A model generated the notes under the pieces. The model ran no database searches. It was given only the letters and a program-made list of their open reading frames with translations, and had not been told where the DNA came from. A DNA stretch of 64,000 bases, taken from assembly GCA_035948315.1 (NCBI GenBank), contig DASZJG010000071.1, positions 137,847 through 201,846 of the forward strand. Reading direction: 5' to 3'. Each line of letters opens with the position of its first letter. Position 1 is the first letter of the stretch. Below, in pieces: positions 19,138 to 26,882 of the stretch. The DNA is from CAJCJE01 sp035948315 (GTDB taxonomy: Bacteria > Actinomycetota > Actinomycetes > Mycobacteriales > Pseudonocardiaceae). The position numbers and the translations under genes were made by a program.

Positions 19138-20874
19138 ATGTCGATGCTGCGTGCCTTCCCCTCACGCAACGCGCTGATCCGACCAAGACAAAGTGTCATC
19201 GATGTCGCCGTGTTCTTCGGCATCGCGGTGCTGCTGTGGATCATCATCCGCACCAGCAGCGGCTTCTCGGTGCCGTTCAACCCGTCCAACGCGCCGTCCA
19301 CGGTGTCGACCGACGTGTCCGCACTGCCCTACTACGCGGCCCGTTCGCTGCTGCGGATGTTCATCGCGCTGGCCCTGTCCGTGCTGTTCACCTTCGTCTA
19401 CGCGACCGCGGCCGCGCGGTTGCGTCGGGCGCAGAAGGTCCTGCTGCCGATCCTGGACATCCTGCAGTCCGTGCCGATCCTGGGCTTCCTGTCGGTCACC
19501 ATCACCGCGTTCATCGCCCTGTTCCCCGGCTCCGAACTGGGCCTGGAGTGCGCGTCGATCTTCGCGATCTTCACCTCCCAGGCGTGGAACATGACCTTCG
19601 CCTTCTACCATTCGCTCGTCGCGCAGCCGCGTGACCTGGACGAGGCGTCCCGGCTGCTGCGGCTGACCCGGTGGCAGCGGTTCTGGCGGATGGACGTGCC
19701 GAGCGGGATGATCCCGCTGGTCTGGAACGGGATGATGAGCTTCGGCGGCGGCTGGTTCTTCCTGGTCGCGTCCGAGGCGCTCTCCGTGGACAACCACACC
19801 TACGTGCTGCCCGGCATCGGCGCCTACGTCTACACCGCGAACCAGCAGGGCCAGTGGAACAAGATCCTGATCGCCATCGCGGTGATGGTGATCATGGTCA
19901 TCGGGGTGAATGTGCTGTTCTGGCGGCCGTTGACCGCGTGGGCCGAGCGGTTCCGGTTCGAGGACTCCGAAGCCGCGGAGAAACCCCGCAGCGTCGTGTT
20001 GAACCTGCTGCGCCGCTCCCGCCTGCCCAAGCTGCTCGGCCGCGTGCTCGGCTGGACGGTCGCGCCGATGGACCTGGTGATGGGCAAGTTCGGTCTGGCC
20101 GACTATCCGCTGCTGTTCTCCCGGGCCCGGCGGCGCGTGATCGACGTCGTGTTCGCCGTCGTCGTGCTCGCCGCCGTCGCCTTCGGCCTGTTCGAGGCGC
20201 TGTCCTATGTGCACTCGACGGTCGGTCTCGGCGAGTTCCCGCACGCGCTGTTGCTCGGCCTGTTCACCTTCGGCCGGGTACTGCTGCTGCTCGCGGTGGC
20301 CACCGCGATCTGGGTGCCGATCGGCGTGTGGATCGGACTCAATCCCAAGGTGTCCCGGCTCGCCCAGCCGATCGTGCAGGTGCTGGCCAGTTTCCCCGCG
20401 CAGTTCCTGTTCCCGATCGCGGTCGCGGTGTTCGTCGCCACCGGGATCAGCCTGAACTGGGGCGGAATTCTGCTGATGGCGCTCGGCGCGCAGTGGTACA
20501 TCCTGTTCAACGTGATCGCAGGCGCCAGCGCGATCCCGAACGACCTGCGCGAGGCATCGGCCAGCCTGCACCTGACCAGGACGCTGTGGTGGCGCAGGCT
20601 GATCATCCCCGGCATCTTCCCCAGCTACGTCACCGGCGCGATCACCGCGGCGGGTGGCGCGTGGAACGCCTCGATCGTCGCGGAAGTGGTCACCTATCAC
20701 ACGCACCAGCTGACCGCGAGCGGACTCGGCGCCTACATCGCGGCCGCAGCGGGCGCCGGCGACTTCCCGCGCCTGCTCGTCGGCGTCTCCGTGATGAGTC
20801 TCTACGTCGTCGGCCTGAACCGGACGTTCTGGCGTCGCCTCTATGACATCGCCCAGCAGCGCTTCTCGTACTAA
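19138..20874 (+). CDS. ABC transporter permease with two fused permease domains
   Basis: 578 residues forming two BPD_transp_1 permease units in tandem. The first carries the cytoplasmic EAA loop DLDEASRLLRLTRWQRFWRMDVPSG, the second DLREASASLHLTRTLWWRRLIIPG. At least ten membrane helices are visible. Fused homologous halves of this type belong to the nitrate/sulfonate/bicarbonate-like (NitT/TauT) group. The ATG at 19138 is preferred over 19129 because AGCGAGG sits 9 bases before it. The ATPase follows 11 bases later. No substrate-binding protein is encoded nearby, so the substrate is open; ions are plausible from the mgtA-mgtC context. Confidence 0.87.
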   Translation: MSMLRAFPSRNALIRPRQSVIDVAVFFGIAVLLWIIIRTSSGFSVPFNPSNAPSTVSTDVSALPYYAARSLLRMFIALALSVLFTFVYATAAARLRRAQKVLLPILDILQSVPILGFLSVTITAFIALFPGSELGLECASIFAIFTSQAWNMTFAFYHSLVAQPRDLDEASRLLRLTRWQRFWRMDVPSGMIPLVWNGMMSFGGGWFFLVASEALSVDNHTYVLPGIGAYVYTANQQGQWNKILIAIAVMVIMVIGVNVLFWRPLTAWAERFRFEDSEAAEKPRSVVLNLLRRSRLPKLLGRVLGWTVAPMDLVMGKFGLADYPLLFSRARRRVIDVVFAVVVLAAVAFGLFEALSYVHSTVGLGEFPHALLLGLFTFGRVLLLLAVATAIWVPIGVWIGLNPKVSRLAQPIVQVLASFPAQFLFPIAVAVFVATGISLNWGGILLMALGAQWYILFNVIAGASAIPNDLREASASLHLTRTLWWRRLIIPGIFPSYVTGAITAAGGAWNASIVAEVVTYHTHQLTASGLGAYIAAAAGAGDFPRLLVGVSVMSLYVVGLNRTFWRRLYDIAQQRFSY

Positions 20875-20885
20875 GGAGGGTCCCC

Positions 20886-22190
20886 ATGACCGAAGTCATC
20901 GTCGAGGTTTCCGAGCTGTCCAAGAGCTTCACCGGCTCCGAGGGCGACGAGCTGCGCGTGCTCGACAACATCAACCTGCGACTGCGCTCCGGCGAGATCG
21001 TCGCGCTGCTCGGCCGGTCCGGCTCGGGCAAGTCCACGCTGCTGCGCACCATCGCCGGCCTGATTCCGCCGACCAGCGGCCACGTCAGCTACCGGGGCAC
21101 CGAACTCAACGGCGCCAACCCCGGCGTGGCCATGGTGTTCCAGACCTTCGCGCTGATGCCGTGGCTCACCGTGCAGGACAACGTCGAACTCGGCCTCGCC
21201 GCGCGCGGCGTCCCGACCGCCAAGCGCAAGGAGCTCGCCGAGAACGCGATCGACGTGATCGGCCTGGACGGCTTCGAATCCGCCTACCCCAAGGAACTCT
21301 CCGGCGGCATGCGGCAGCGCGTCGGCTTCGCACGGGCGATCGTGCTCGAACCGGACCTGCTGCTGATGGACGAGCCGTTCTCCGCGCTCGACGTGCTCAC
21401 CGCCGAGAACCTGCGCACCGAGCTGATGTCGCTGTGGCAGAGCGGGCAGTTCCCGACCAAGGGCATCTGCATCGTCACGCACAACATCGAGGAGGCCGTG
21501 CAGCTCGCCGACCGGGTCATCGTGCTCGGCGCCAACCCTGGCCGCATCCGCGCCGAGGTGCCGATCACCCTGGACCGACCGCGCGACCGCCGCTCCCCCG
21601 CCTACGGCGCGCTCGTGGACCAGCTCTACGACCTGCTCACCGGACGAGCCTCGGACGAGCCGGAGGTCGCCGGCACCAGGGCCACGCCGACCGCCAAGCC
21701 GCTGCCGGTGGTGTCCGTCGGCGGGCTGGCCGGTCTGGTGGAGATCGTCTACGCCTGGGGTGGCCGGGTCGACCTGCCGGACATCGCGGCCGAGCTGAAC
21801 TTCGAGATCGACGACCTGCTCCCCCTCGTCGACGCGGCCGTCATGCTCGGCCTGCTCACCGTCGAGGGCGCCGACCTGCTGCTCACCGACATCGGCAAGG
21901 AGTTCACCACCGCCGACATCCAGCACAGCAAGGAGATCTTCGCCGAACAGGCCAGCGAACACGCGCCGCTGGTCCGGACGATCTGGCGGGCGCTGAACTC
22001 CAGCGCCGACGGCAGCCTGCGCGACGGTTTCTTCCTCGACCTGCTCCGCCGCGGCTTCTCCCGAACCGAGGCACAGCAGCAGTTGGACACGGCCATCGAC
22101 TGGGGCCGTTACGGGGAGTTGTTCGACTACGACTCGGACAGCGGGCAGATCAGCGTCGACCCTGCCGCGCGCAGTAGTGTCGGCAGGTAG
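20886..22190 (+). CDS. ABC transporter ATPase with C-terminal AAA-associated domain
   Basis: 434 residues. Residues 1-250 are a NitT/TauT-type ATPase: Walker A GRSGSGKST, signature LSGGMRQR, Walker B LLLMDEPFSALD, H-loop VTHN. Residues 275-420 are a second domain typical of the AAA-associated C-terminal family (VGGLAGLVEIVYAWGGRVDLPDIAAEL, then LTVEGADLLLTDIGKEF), with a winged-helix look. AAGGAGG precedes the ATG. It pairs with the fused permease upstream. The C-terminal domain may sense a cytosolic signal. Confidence 0.9.
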   Translation: MTEVIVEVSELSKSFTGSEGDELRVLDNINLRLRSGEIVALLGRSGSGKSTLLRTIAGLIPPTSGHVSYRGTELNGANPGVAMVFQTFALMPWLTVQDNVELGLAARGVPTAKRKELAENAIDVIGLDGFESAYPKELSGGMRQRVGFARAIVLEPDLLLMDEPFSALDVLTAENLRTELMSLWQSGQFPTKGICIVTHNIEEAVQLADRVIVLGANPGRIRAEVPITLDRPRDRRSPAYGALVDQLYDLLTGRASDEPEVAGTRATPTAKPLPVVSVGGLAGLVEIVYAWGGRVDLPDIAAELNFEIDDLLPLVDAAVMLGLLTVEGADLLLTDIGKEFTTADIQHSKEIFAEQASEHAPLVRTIWRALNSSADGSLRDGFFLDLLRRGFSRTEAQQQLDTAIDWGRYGELFDYDSDSGQISVDPAARSSVGR

Positions 22191-22224
22191 AAGACATGCC
22201 ACAAGCAGTCGGAAAGGCGGAGCA

Positions 22225-23088
22225 GTGGGAGAGATCAGTCGGGTCGGGGTGGTCGGCGCCGGGTTGATGGGGTCCGGCATTGCCGAGGTGTGCGCGCGAG
22301 CCGGCCTCGACGTGCTGGTCAACGAGGTCAACCAGGAAGCGGCCGACGCGGGCAGGACGCGCGTCACCAAGTCGATCCAGCGGGGCGTGCGCAACGGCAA
22401 ACTCTCCGAGACCGACGGCGACGCCGCGCTCGGCAGGCTGCGCTTCACCACCGACCTCGGCGACTTCGCCGACCGGCAGATCGTGGTCGAGGCCGTCGCC
22501 GAGCACGAGCCCACCAAGGTCGAGGTGTTCGCCACCCTGGACAAGGTGGTCGAATCGGCCGACGCCATCTTCGCGTCCAACACCTCCTCGATCCCGATCA
22601 TGAAGCTCGCGATGGCGACCAAGCGCCCGCAGCAGGTCGTCGGCGTGCACTTCTTCAATCCGGTGCCGGTGCTGAAGCTGGTCGAGCTGATCCCCTCGCT
22701 GCTCACCGACGAACAGACCCAGGCGCGCGCCGAGTCCTTTGTCACCGGACCGCTCGGCAAGACCGTGGTTCGCTCCCAGGACCGGGCAGGCTTCGTGGTG
22801 AACGCGCTGCTCATCCCGTATCTGCTCTCGGCGATCCGGATGTTCGAGTCCGGTTTCGCGTCCGCCGAGGACATCGACAACGGCATGGTGCTGGGCTGCG
22901 CGCACCCGATGGGTCCGCTCGCGCTGACCGACCTGATCGGCCTGGACACCACCAAGGCCGTCGCCGAGTCGATGTACGCGGAGTTCAAGGAGCCGCTGTA
23001 CTCGCCGCCGCCGCTGCTGCTGCGCATGGTCGACGCCGGCCTGCTCGGCAAGAAGAGCGGCCGCGGTTTCCACGACTACGCGCACTGA
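22225..23088 (+). CDS. fadB2: 3-hydroxybutyryl-CoA dehydrogenase
   Basis: An NAD(P)-dependent dehydrogenase interconverting 3-hydroxyacyl-CoA and acetoacetyl-CoA. 287 residues: Rossmann motif GVVGAGLMGSGIAEVCARAG at the start, then catalytic-region motifs FASNTSSIPI and GVHFFNPVPVLKLVELI (His near 140), then HPMGPLALTDLIGLD in the C-terminal domain. The frame opens at 22177, but the GTG at 22225 with AAGGCGGAG upstream gives the normal length. It starts 34 bases after the ABC ATPase gene and is probably a separate unit. A hairpin follows. Confidence 0.92.
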   Translation: MGEISRVGVVGAGLMGSGIAEVCARAGLDVLVNEVNQEAADAGRTRVTKSIQRGVRNGKLSETDGDAALGRLRFTTDLGDFADRQIVVEAVAEHEPTKVEVFATLDKVVESADAIFASNTSSIPIMKLAMATKRPQQVVGVHFFNPVPVLKLVELIPSLLTDEQTQARAESFVTGPLGKTVVRSQDRAGFVVNALLIPYLLSAIRMFESGFASAEDIDNGMVLGCAHPMGPLALTDLIGLDTTKAVAESMYAEFKEPLYSPPPLLLRMVDAGLLGKKSGRGFHDYAH

Positions 23089-23094
23089 CCGGAT

Positions 23095-23138
23095 GCCGGC
23101 ATCGCCCCTGGCCCTCGCGGGTCGGGGGCGATGCCGGC
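23095..23138 (+). terminator. hairpin terminator after the hydroxybutyryl-CoA dehydrogenase gene
   Basis: A perfect 14-bp stem (GCCGGCATCGCCCC with its complement) starts 6 bases after the stop codon. No T-run follows, so it may be a Rho-assisted or RNA-stabilising hairpin. Confidence 0.65.
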
Positions 23139-23215
23139 TAACGGTATGTCAGAGCATTCTCGTATCCTGCATAGACAACATCTCCCGCAGGAACACCGGG
23201 AAACCAAGGGGAATC

Positions 23216-24058
23216 GTGGCAAGCAAGACCGTGGTCGAGTGGGTCGACGACATCGACGGAGGGCCCGCGGCGGAGACCGTGACCTTCGCGCTCGACGGCG
23301 TCGAATACGAGATCGACCTCTCCACCGAACACGCCACCGCGCTGCGTGCGTCGATGAAAGAGTTCATTCGCAAGGCCCGGACGGAAGAAGCGGCCGCCGC
23401 GCGGCGCACTCCAGCGCAGGACGTGCCGGACGAGGACGACGAACTCGGCCTGATGCCCGCGCCCACCCCGGCCGATTCGTCCCGGCACCTGCCGGCGCCG
23501 AGGAGTGCGATCAAGTCCCGCATTTCCGCCGCGCAGCTCGCGATGGACGTCGAAGGTTTCGACGAGGCCGACGAACCGCCTGCCAAGCGCGCCCGCGCCC
23601 CGCGAAAAGCGACAGCCGAGAAAGCGAAAACCACTCCAGTGAAAGCCACTCCGGCGAAAGCTGCCGCGAAAACCGCCTCCGCGAAAACGACGGAGAAAGC
23701 GGCGAAGGCCCCGGCACGCACAACCGCGGCCGCCAAAACCACGGTGAAAGCCGCCCCCGCGCCCACCGCGAAGCCCGAACCTGCCGTGAAAACCGCTGAG
23801 CCGGCGCCCGCGCCGAAAACCGCTAAGGTGGCGCCCGCACCGAAAGCCGCCGAGCCGGCCCCCGCACCGAAGGCCGCCGAGCCTGCGCCGAAGGCCGCCG
23901 AGCCTGCGCCGAAACCGGCGACACCCGAGCCCGAACCGCAGCGCCCGACCATGGCGTCACCCTTCAGCCAGCCGGCCGCGGCCGCCGCGACCGCTCCGGC
24001 CAAGAAGGACGGTCCTGCCAACCCGCCGATGATCACCTTCAGCTCGGCCAAGCCGTAG
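23216..24058 (+). CDS. Lsr2 N-terminal domain fused to a Lys/Ala/Pro-rich tail
   Basis: 280 residues, GTG start with AAGGGG upstream. Residues 1-55 match the Lsr2 dimerisation domain closely (WVDDIDGGPAAETVTFALDG, EIDLSTEHATALR). The C-terminal Lsr2 DNA-binding domain (an IREWARxNG-type motif) is absent. Residues 60-120 are acidic and linker-like. From about 125 the protein is a low-complexity Lys/Ala/Pro/Thr tail resembling histone H1 or mycobacterial HupB tails, ending in an AEPAPK-type repeat. Probably a nucleoid-associated protein that uses Lsr2-type oligomerisation with a different DNA-contact mode; this is inferred. Lys codons in the tail are often AAA, unusual for this GC content. Confidence 0.85.
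   Translation: MASKTVVEWVDDIDGGPAAETVTFALDGVEYEIDLSTEHATALRASMKEFIRKARTEEAAAARRTPAQDVPDEDDELGLMPAPTPADSSRHLPAPRSAIKSRISAAQLAMDVEGFDEADEPPAKRARAPRKATAEKAKTTPVKATPAKAAAKTASAKTTEKAAKAPARTTAAAKTTVKAAPAPTAKPEPAVKTAEPAPAPKTAKVAPAPKAAEPAPAPKAAEPAPKAAEPAPKPATPEPEPQRPTMASPFSQPAAAAATAPAKKDGPANPPMITFSSAKP
23869..23910 (+). repeat. 21-bp perfect tandem repeat in the Lsr2-like tail
   Basis: Two identical 21-base units beginning GAAGGCCGCCGAG encode KAAEPAP-type repeats. Diverged copies of the same unit lie upstream from about 23832. Such arrays may vary in copy number between strains. Confidence 0.8.
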
Positions 24059-24078
24059 CCGTTGACCCAAACAGGCCA

Positions 24079-24942
24079 TTAGATCTTGGGCAAACGGCGC
24101 ACGGAGGGCGTTGCCGACTCGCCGAGCCGGTCGATCGCCTCGATCGCGTACGGCGACGGTTTGCCCCAGCGCAGCCAGCGCGGCACGCCGAACGCCGCCG
24201 ATCGCAGGCCGCGCAGCAGCGCCACCGAGCCGTCGCGCGGGTACGGGTCGCGGCCGTAGAGGTCGATCCCCCAACTCGGCAGCAGCGAGTAGGCGAGGTG
24301 CCCGATCAACGTCGTGTACACCGGCCTGCCCAGCCGCAGCGGCAGTCGCAGCGGCGGCCAGTGCAGGAACCGATAGACGATGTCGGTCTCGGCCGTGCGG
24401 GCCAGTTCCGACCGCATGTCCGCGAAGTAGGCGCGCATCTGCGCCTGGCTGCCCGGCACGTCCTCGGCGTGCAGGCCGACCAGGGTCGCGGTCTGCCGCT
24501 GCTCGTCCAGGTACCGGTCGGCCTGACGATCGGTCAGTGGGTAGCCCGCCGTGCGCGTCACCGCGAGGAACGAGGACACCTCCGCGCAGTGCACCCAGCG
24601 CAACAGCTCGGGATCGTCGATCCGGAACGTCTCGCCGGTGCGCGAATCCTTGGCCCGCAACGACCGGTGAATGCCGCGCACCTTCGCGGCCGCCTCGGCG
24701 ACCCGGTCCTTCGGACCGTAGGTGCTCAGCGCGACGAAGTTCGCGGTGCGCGCCAGCCTGCCCAGCGGGTCTTCCTGGAAGTTCGAGTTCTGCACGACGC
24801 CGGCGACCGCGCGCGGATGCAGCGCCTGCAAATAGAGGCTGGTGATCCCGGCGACCCACATCGACGGATCCGCGTGCAGGTGCCAGGTCACCGAGCCAGG
24901 CCCGAGCAGGCCCGGATCGGCGGCCAGCCGCGCGTCGGTCAT
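24079..24942 (-). CDS. oxygenase MpaB family (DUF2236) protein
   Basis: 287 residues with the DUF2236 pattern: VTWHLHADPSMWVAGITSLYLQALHPRAVAGV (conserved His and Arg), TYGPKDRVAEAAAKVRGIHR, and WVHCAEVSSFLAVTR. The family includes the mycophenolic acid enzyme MpaB and relatives of the rubber-cleaving Lcp, which bind heme b. Most actinobacterial members have no known substrate. It starts 19 bases after the kinase gene ends on the same strand and may be co-transcribed with it. Confidence 0.88.
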   Translation of the reverse strand: MTDARLAADPGLLGPGSVTWHLHADPSMWVAGITSLYLQALHPRAVAGVVQNSNFQEDPLGRLARTANFVALSTYGPKDRVAEAAAKVRGIHRSLRAKDSRTGETFRIDDPELLRWVHCAEVSSFLAVTRTAGYPLTDRQADRYLDEQRQTATLVGLHAEDVPGSQAQMRAYFADMRSELARTAETDIVYRFLHWPPLRLPLRLGRPVYTTLIGHLAYSLLPSWGIDLYGRDPYPRDGSVALLRGLRSAAFGVPRWLRWGKPSPYAIEAIDRLGESATPSVRRLPKI

Positions 24943-24961
24943 CGGCCTGCCCCTCCCGGGC

Positions 24962-26659
24962 TCACTGGGTGCCGCTGGTGTTCCCTGCCGGCATCACGGT
25001 GCCGGGGATGCGCGTATCGCTGTCGAGGTAGAGCTGCCCGCTGACCTGGATGACGCGGATGGTCACGTGGTGGGTCTGCGAACCCTGGAACGGGCCGAAG
25101 GTCACGTCCGACGGGCACTGCACGGAACCGTCGGAGTTGTTGGTCAGCCCGGTCTCGTGCGCGGAAGAGACCTGCGTGAACTGCGCCCAGTAGGCGGCGA
25201 ACCGGGTTTCCGAGCCGTAGTAGCTCTGCCCGGACGGGGAGAGCATCGCCCAGCCCTGCGTCGGGTCGGCGATCAGCACGCTCGTCGAGTAGAAGGCCAG
25301 CACCTTGTTGCCGGCAGGCGGAAACAGGATCGTGCCGCTGGAGCTTCCCGTCGGCACCGACGCCGAGGCCGAGCTGGGCACGGTCGTCGGCTGGGACGGC
25401 GTGGTGGTGGTCTGGTTCGACGGCGACTGCGGCTGGCTCGTGGTCGTGCCGGCCTGGTGACCGCCGGTGGTGCCGCCTGCCGTGTTCTGACCGCCGCCCC
25501 CCAGGTTGGCCAGCAGCACGCCCACCCCGGCCACGATCACCACCAGCACCACCGCGCCGATGAACAGCGCGCGCTTGCGCAGGTCCGGCGGCGGTTTCGG
25601 CCGGTCGGCCAGCTGCGTGCCCTGCGGCAGGAACGCGGCGGAGGGCAGTGCGGGCGGCACGGCCGGTTCCTCGGCGACGGTGGTCGGCGCGGGCTCTGGC
25701 GCGGCCTCGGCGGCGGGTTTCGGCTCGACCGGCTTCGGCGCGACCAGGTCGGGCCGGGTCGGGTTGCGCGGCACCGCGGCCAGCACGGTCGCCGGCAGCT
25801 TGGCGCCGGCCAGTTCGGCGAGCAGCCTGCTGGCCTGGGCCATCGACGGCCGGTCGGCCGGTTCGGGCCGGAGCAGCTGCATCAGCAGCGCGGTCAACGC
25901 GCCCGCCTGCCGAGGCGGTTGCACGACCCCCTCGGCGACCATCCGGAGCAGGGCCAGCTGGTTCTGCCGCTCGGGGAACGGCGGCCCGCCCTCGACCGCG
26001 TCGTAGAGGGTCGCGCCGAAAGAGAACACGTCGGAGGCCGAGGTCGGGTCGGAACCGCGCGCGACCTCGGGCGCGAGGTAGGCGGGGGTGCCGGCGAACA
26101 TGCCGGTCTGGGTGATGGTCACGTCGCCGACGGCCCGCGCGATACCGAAGTCGGTGATCTTCGCGACGCCACCGTCGGTGATCAGGATGTTGCCCGGCTT
26201 GATGTCGCGGTGCACGATCCCGGAGGCGTGCGCGACCGCGATCGCCGAGGCGATCTGGCTGCCGAGCGCGGCGACCTCCTCGACGGAGAGGCTGCCCTGG
26301 TCGCCGAGCACGACCGCGAGACTGCGCGCGGCCAGGTACTCCATCACGATGCACGGGTCGCCCTCGTGCTCGGCCACGTCGAACACGACGATCGCGTTCG
26401 GATGGTGCAGCTTGGCGGCGATCCGGGCCTCGCGCAGGGCCCTGCGTCGCGCGTCCTGCTTCTGCTCCTCGGTGAGTCCGGGCTGTAGCAGCAGCTGCTT
26501 GATCCCGACAATGCGCTCAAGTCGCTCGTCGCGCGCACGCCACACGACGCCCATCGACCCGCTGCCGACTTGTTCCAGTAACCGGTAGTGACCGGCGATC
26601 AGCTGACCCTCGTCGATGACCAGTTGCTCCCTGTTTGCGCAGTCGCTTGAGAGCGGCAT
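24962..26659 (-). CDS. receptor-type Ser/Thr protein kinase (PknB family)
   Basis: About 565 residues. The cytosolic kinase domain has GSGSMGVVW (P-loop), GIKQL (Lys), HRDIKPGNIL (catalytic loop), DFGIA and YLAPE motifs. A Pro/Ala-rich juxtamembrane region follows, then one membrane helix (ALFIGAVVLVVIVAGVGVLLANL), a Ser/Thr/Gln linker and a roughly 150-residue extracellular domain with no recognised PASTA or other sensor motif. All catalytic residues are present. The ATG at 26659 is the best-placed start, but the ribosome binding site is weak and the frame is open to 26722. Confidence 0.9.
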   Translation of the reverse strand: MPLSSDCANREQLVIDEGQLIAGHYRLLEQVGSGSMGVVWRARDERLERIVGIKQLLLQPGLTEEQKQDARRRALREARIAAKLHHPNAIVVFDVAEHEGDPCIVMEYLAARSLAVVLGDQGSLSVEEVAALGSQIASAIAVAHASGIVHRDIKPGNILITDGGVAKITDFGIARAVGDVTITQTGMFAGTPAYLAPEVARGSDPTSASDVFSFGATLYDAVEGGPPFPERQNQLALLRMVAEGVVQPPRQAGALTALLMQLLRPEPADRPSMAQASRLLAELAGAKLPATVLAAVPRNPTRPDLVAPKPVEPKPAAEAAPEPAPTTVAEEPAVPPALPSAAFLPQGTQLADRPKPPPDLRKRALFIGAVVLVVIVAGVGVLLANLGGGGQNTAGGTTGGHQAGTTTSQPQSPSNQTTTTPSQPTTVPSSASASVPTGSSSGTILFPPAGNKVLAFYSTSVLIADPTQGWAMLSPSGQSYYGSETRFAAYWAQFTQVSSAHETGLTNNSDGSVQCPSDVTFGPFQGSQTHHVTIRVIQVSGQLYLDSDTRIPGTVMPAGNTSGTQ

Positions 26660-26800
26660 AAGGCACGTGCGGACAGGCACCACCTTATCGAATCGACCGA
26701 CAACGGCGTCGCGCCGATGCACCCCGCAAGATCAGCGGCGATGCGCGCGGTCCCGGCCCACCCGGGCGACTCGACAGGCCGTTCGACCACATTCCACCGA

Positions 26801-26814
26801 GTGGTCTATACCAC
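26801..26814. promoter_or_regulatory. DasR-like operator (dre) upstream of the hexosaminidase gene
   Basis: GTGGTCTATACCAC differs from the perfect TGGTCTAGACCA-type palindrome of the GntR repressor DasR by one base. It lies 69 bases before a GH20 N-acetylhexosaminidase start, the kind of gene DasR controls in streptomycetes in response to aminosugar phosphates. Confidence 0.75.
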
Positions 26815-26882
26815 GTACCTCCGATGGCGAGTAGACCAGGTCACACGCACAGATCGATCAGCCGACCTGGAAGGAACCATTC

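Noticed and set aside
20871..23051. 726-codon minus-strand frame
   Set aside because: Opposite the ABC ATPase and hydroxybutyryl-CoA dehydrogenase genes; low-complexity and without motifs.
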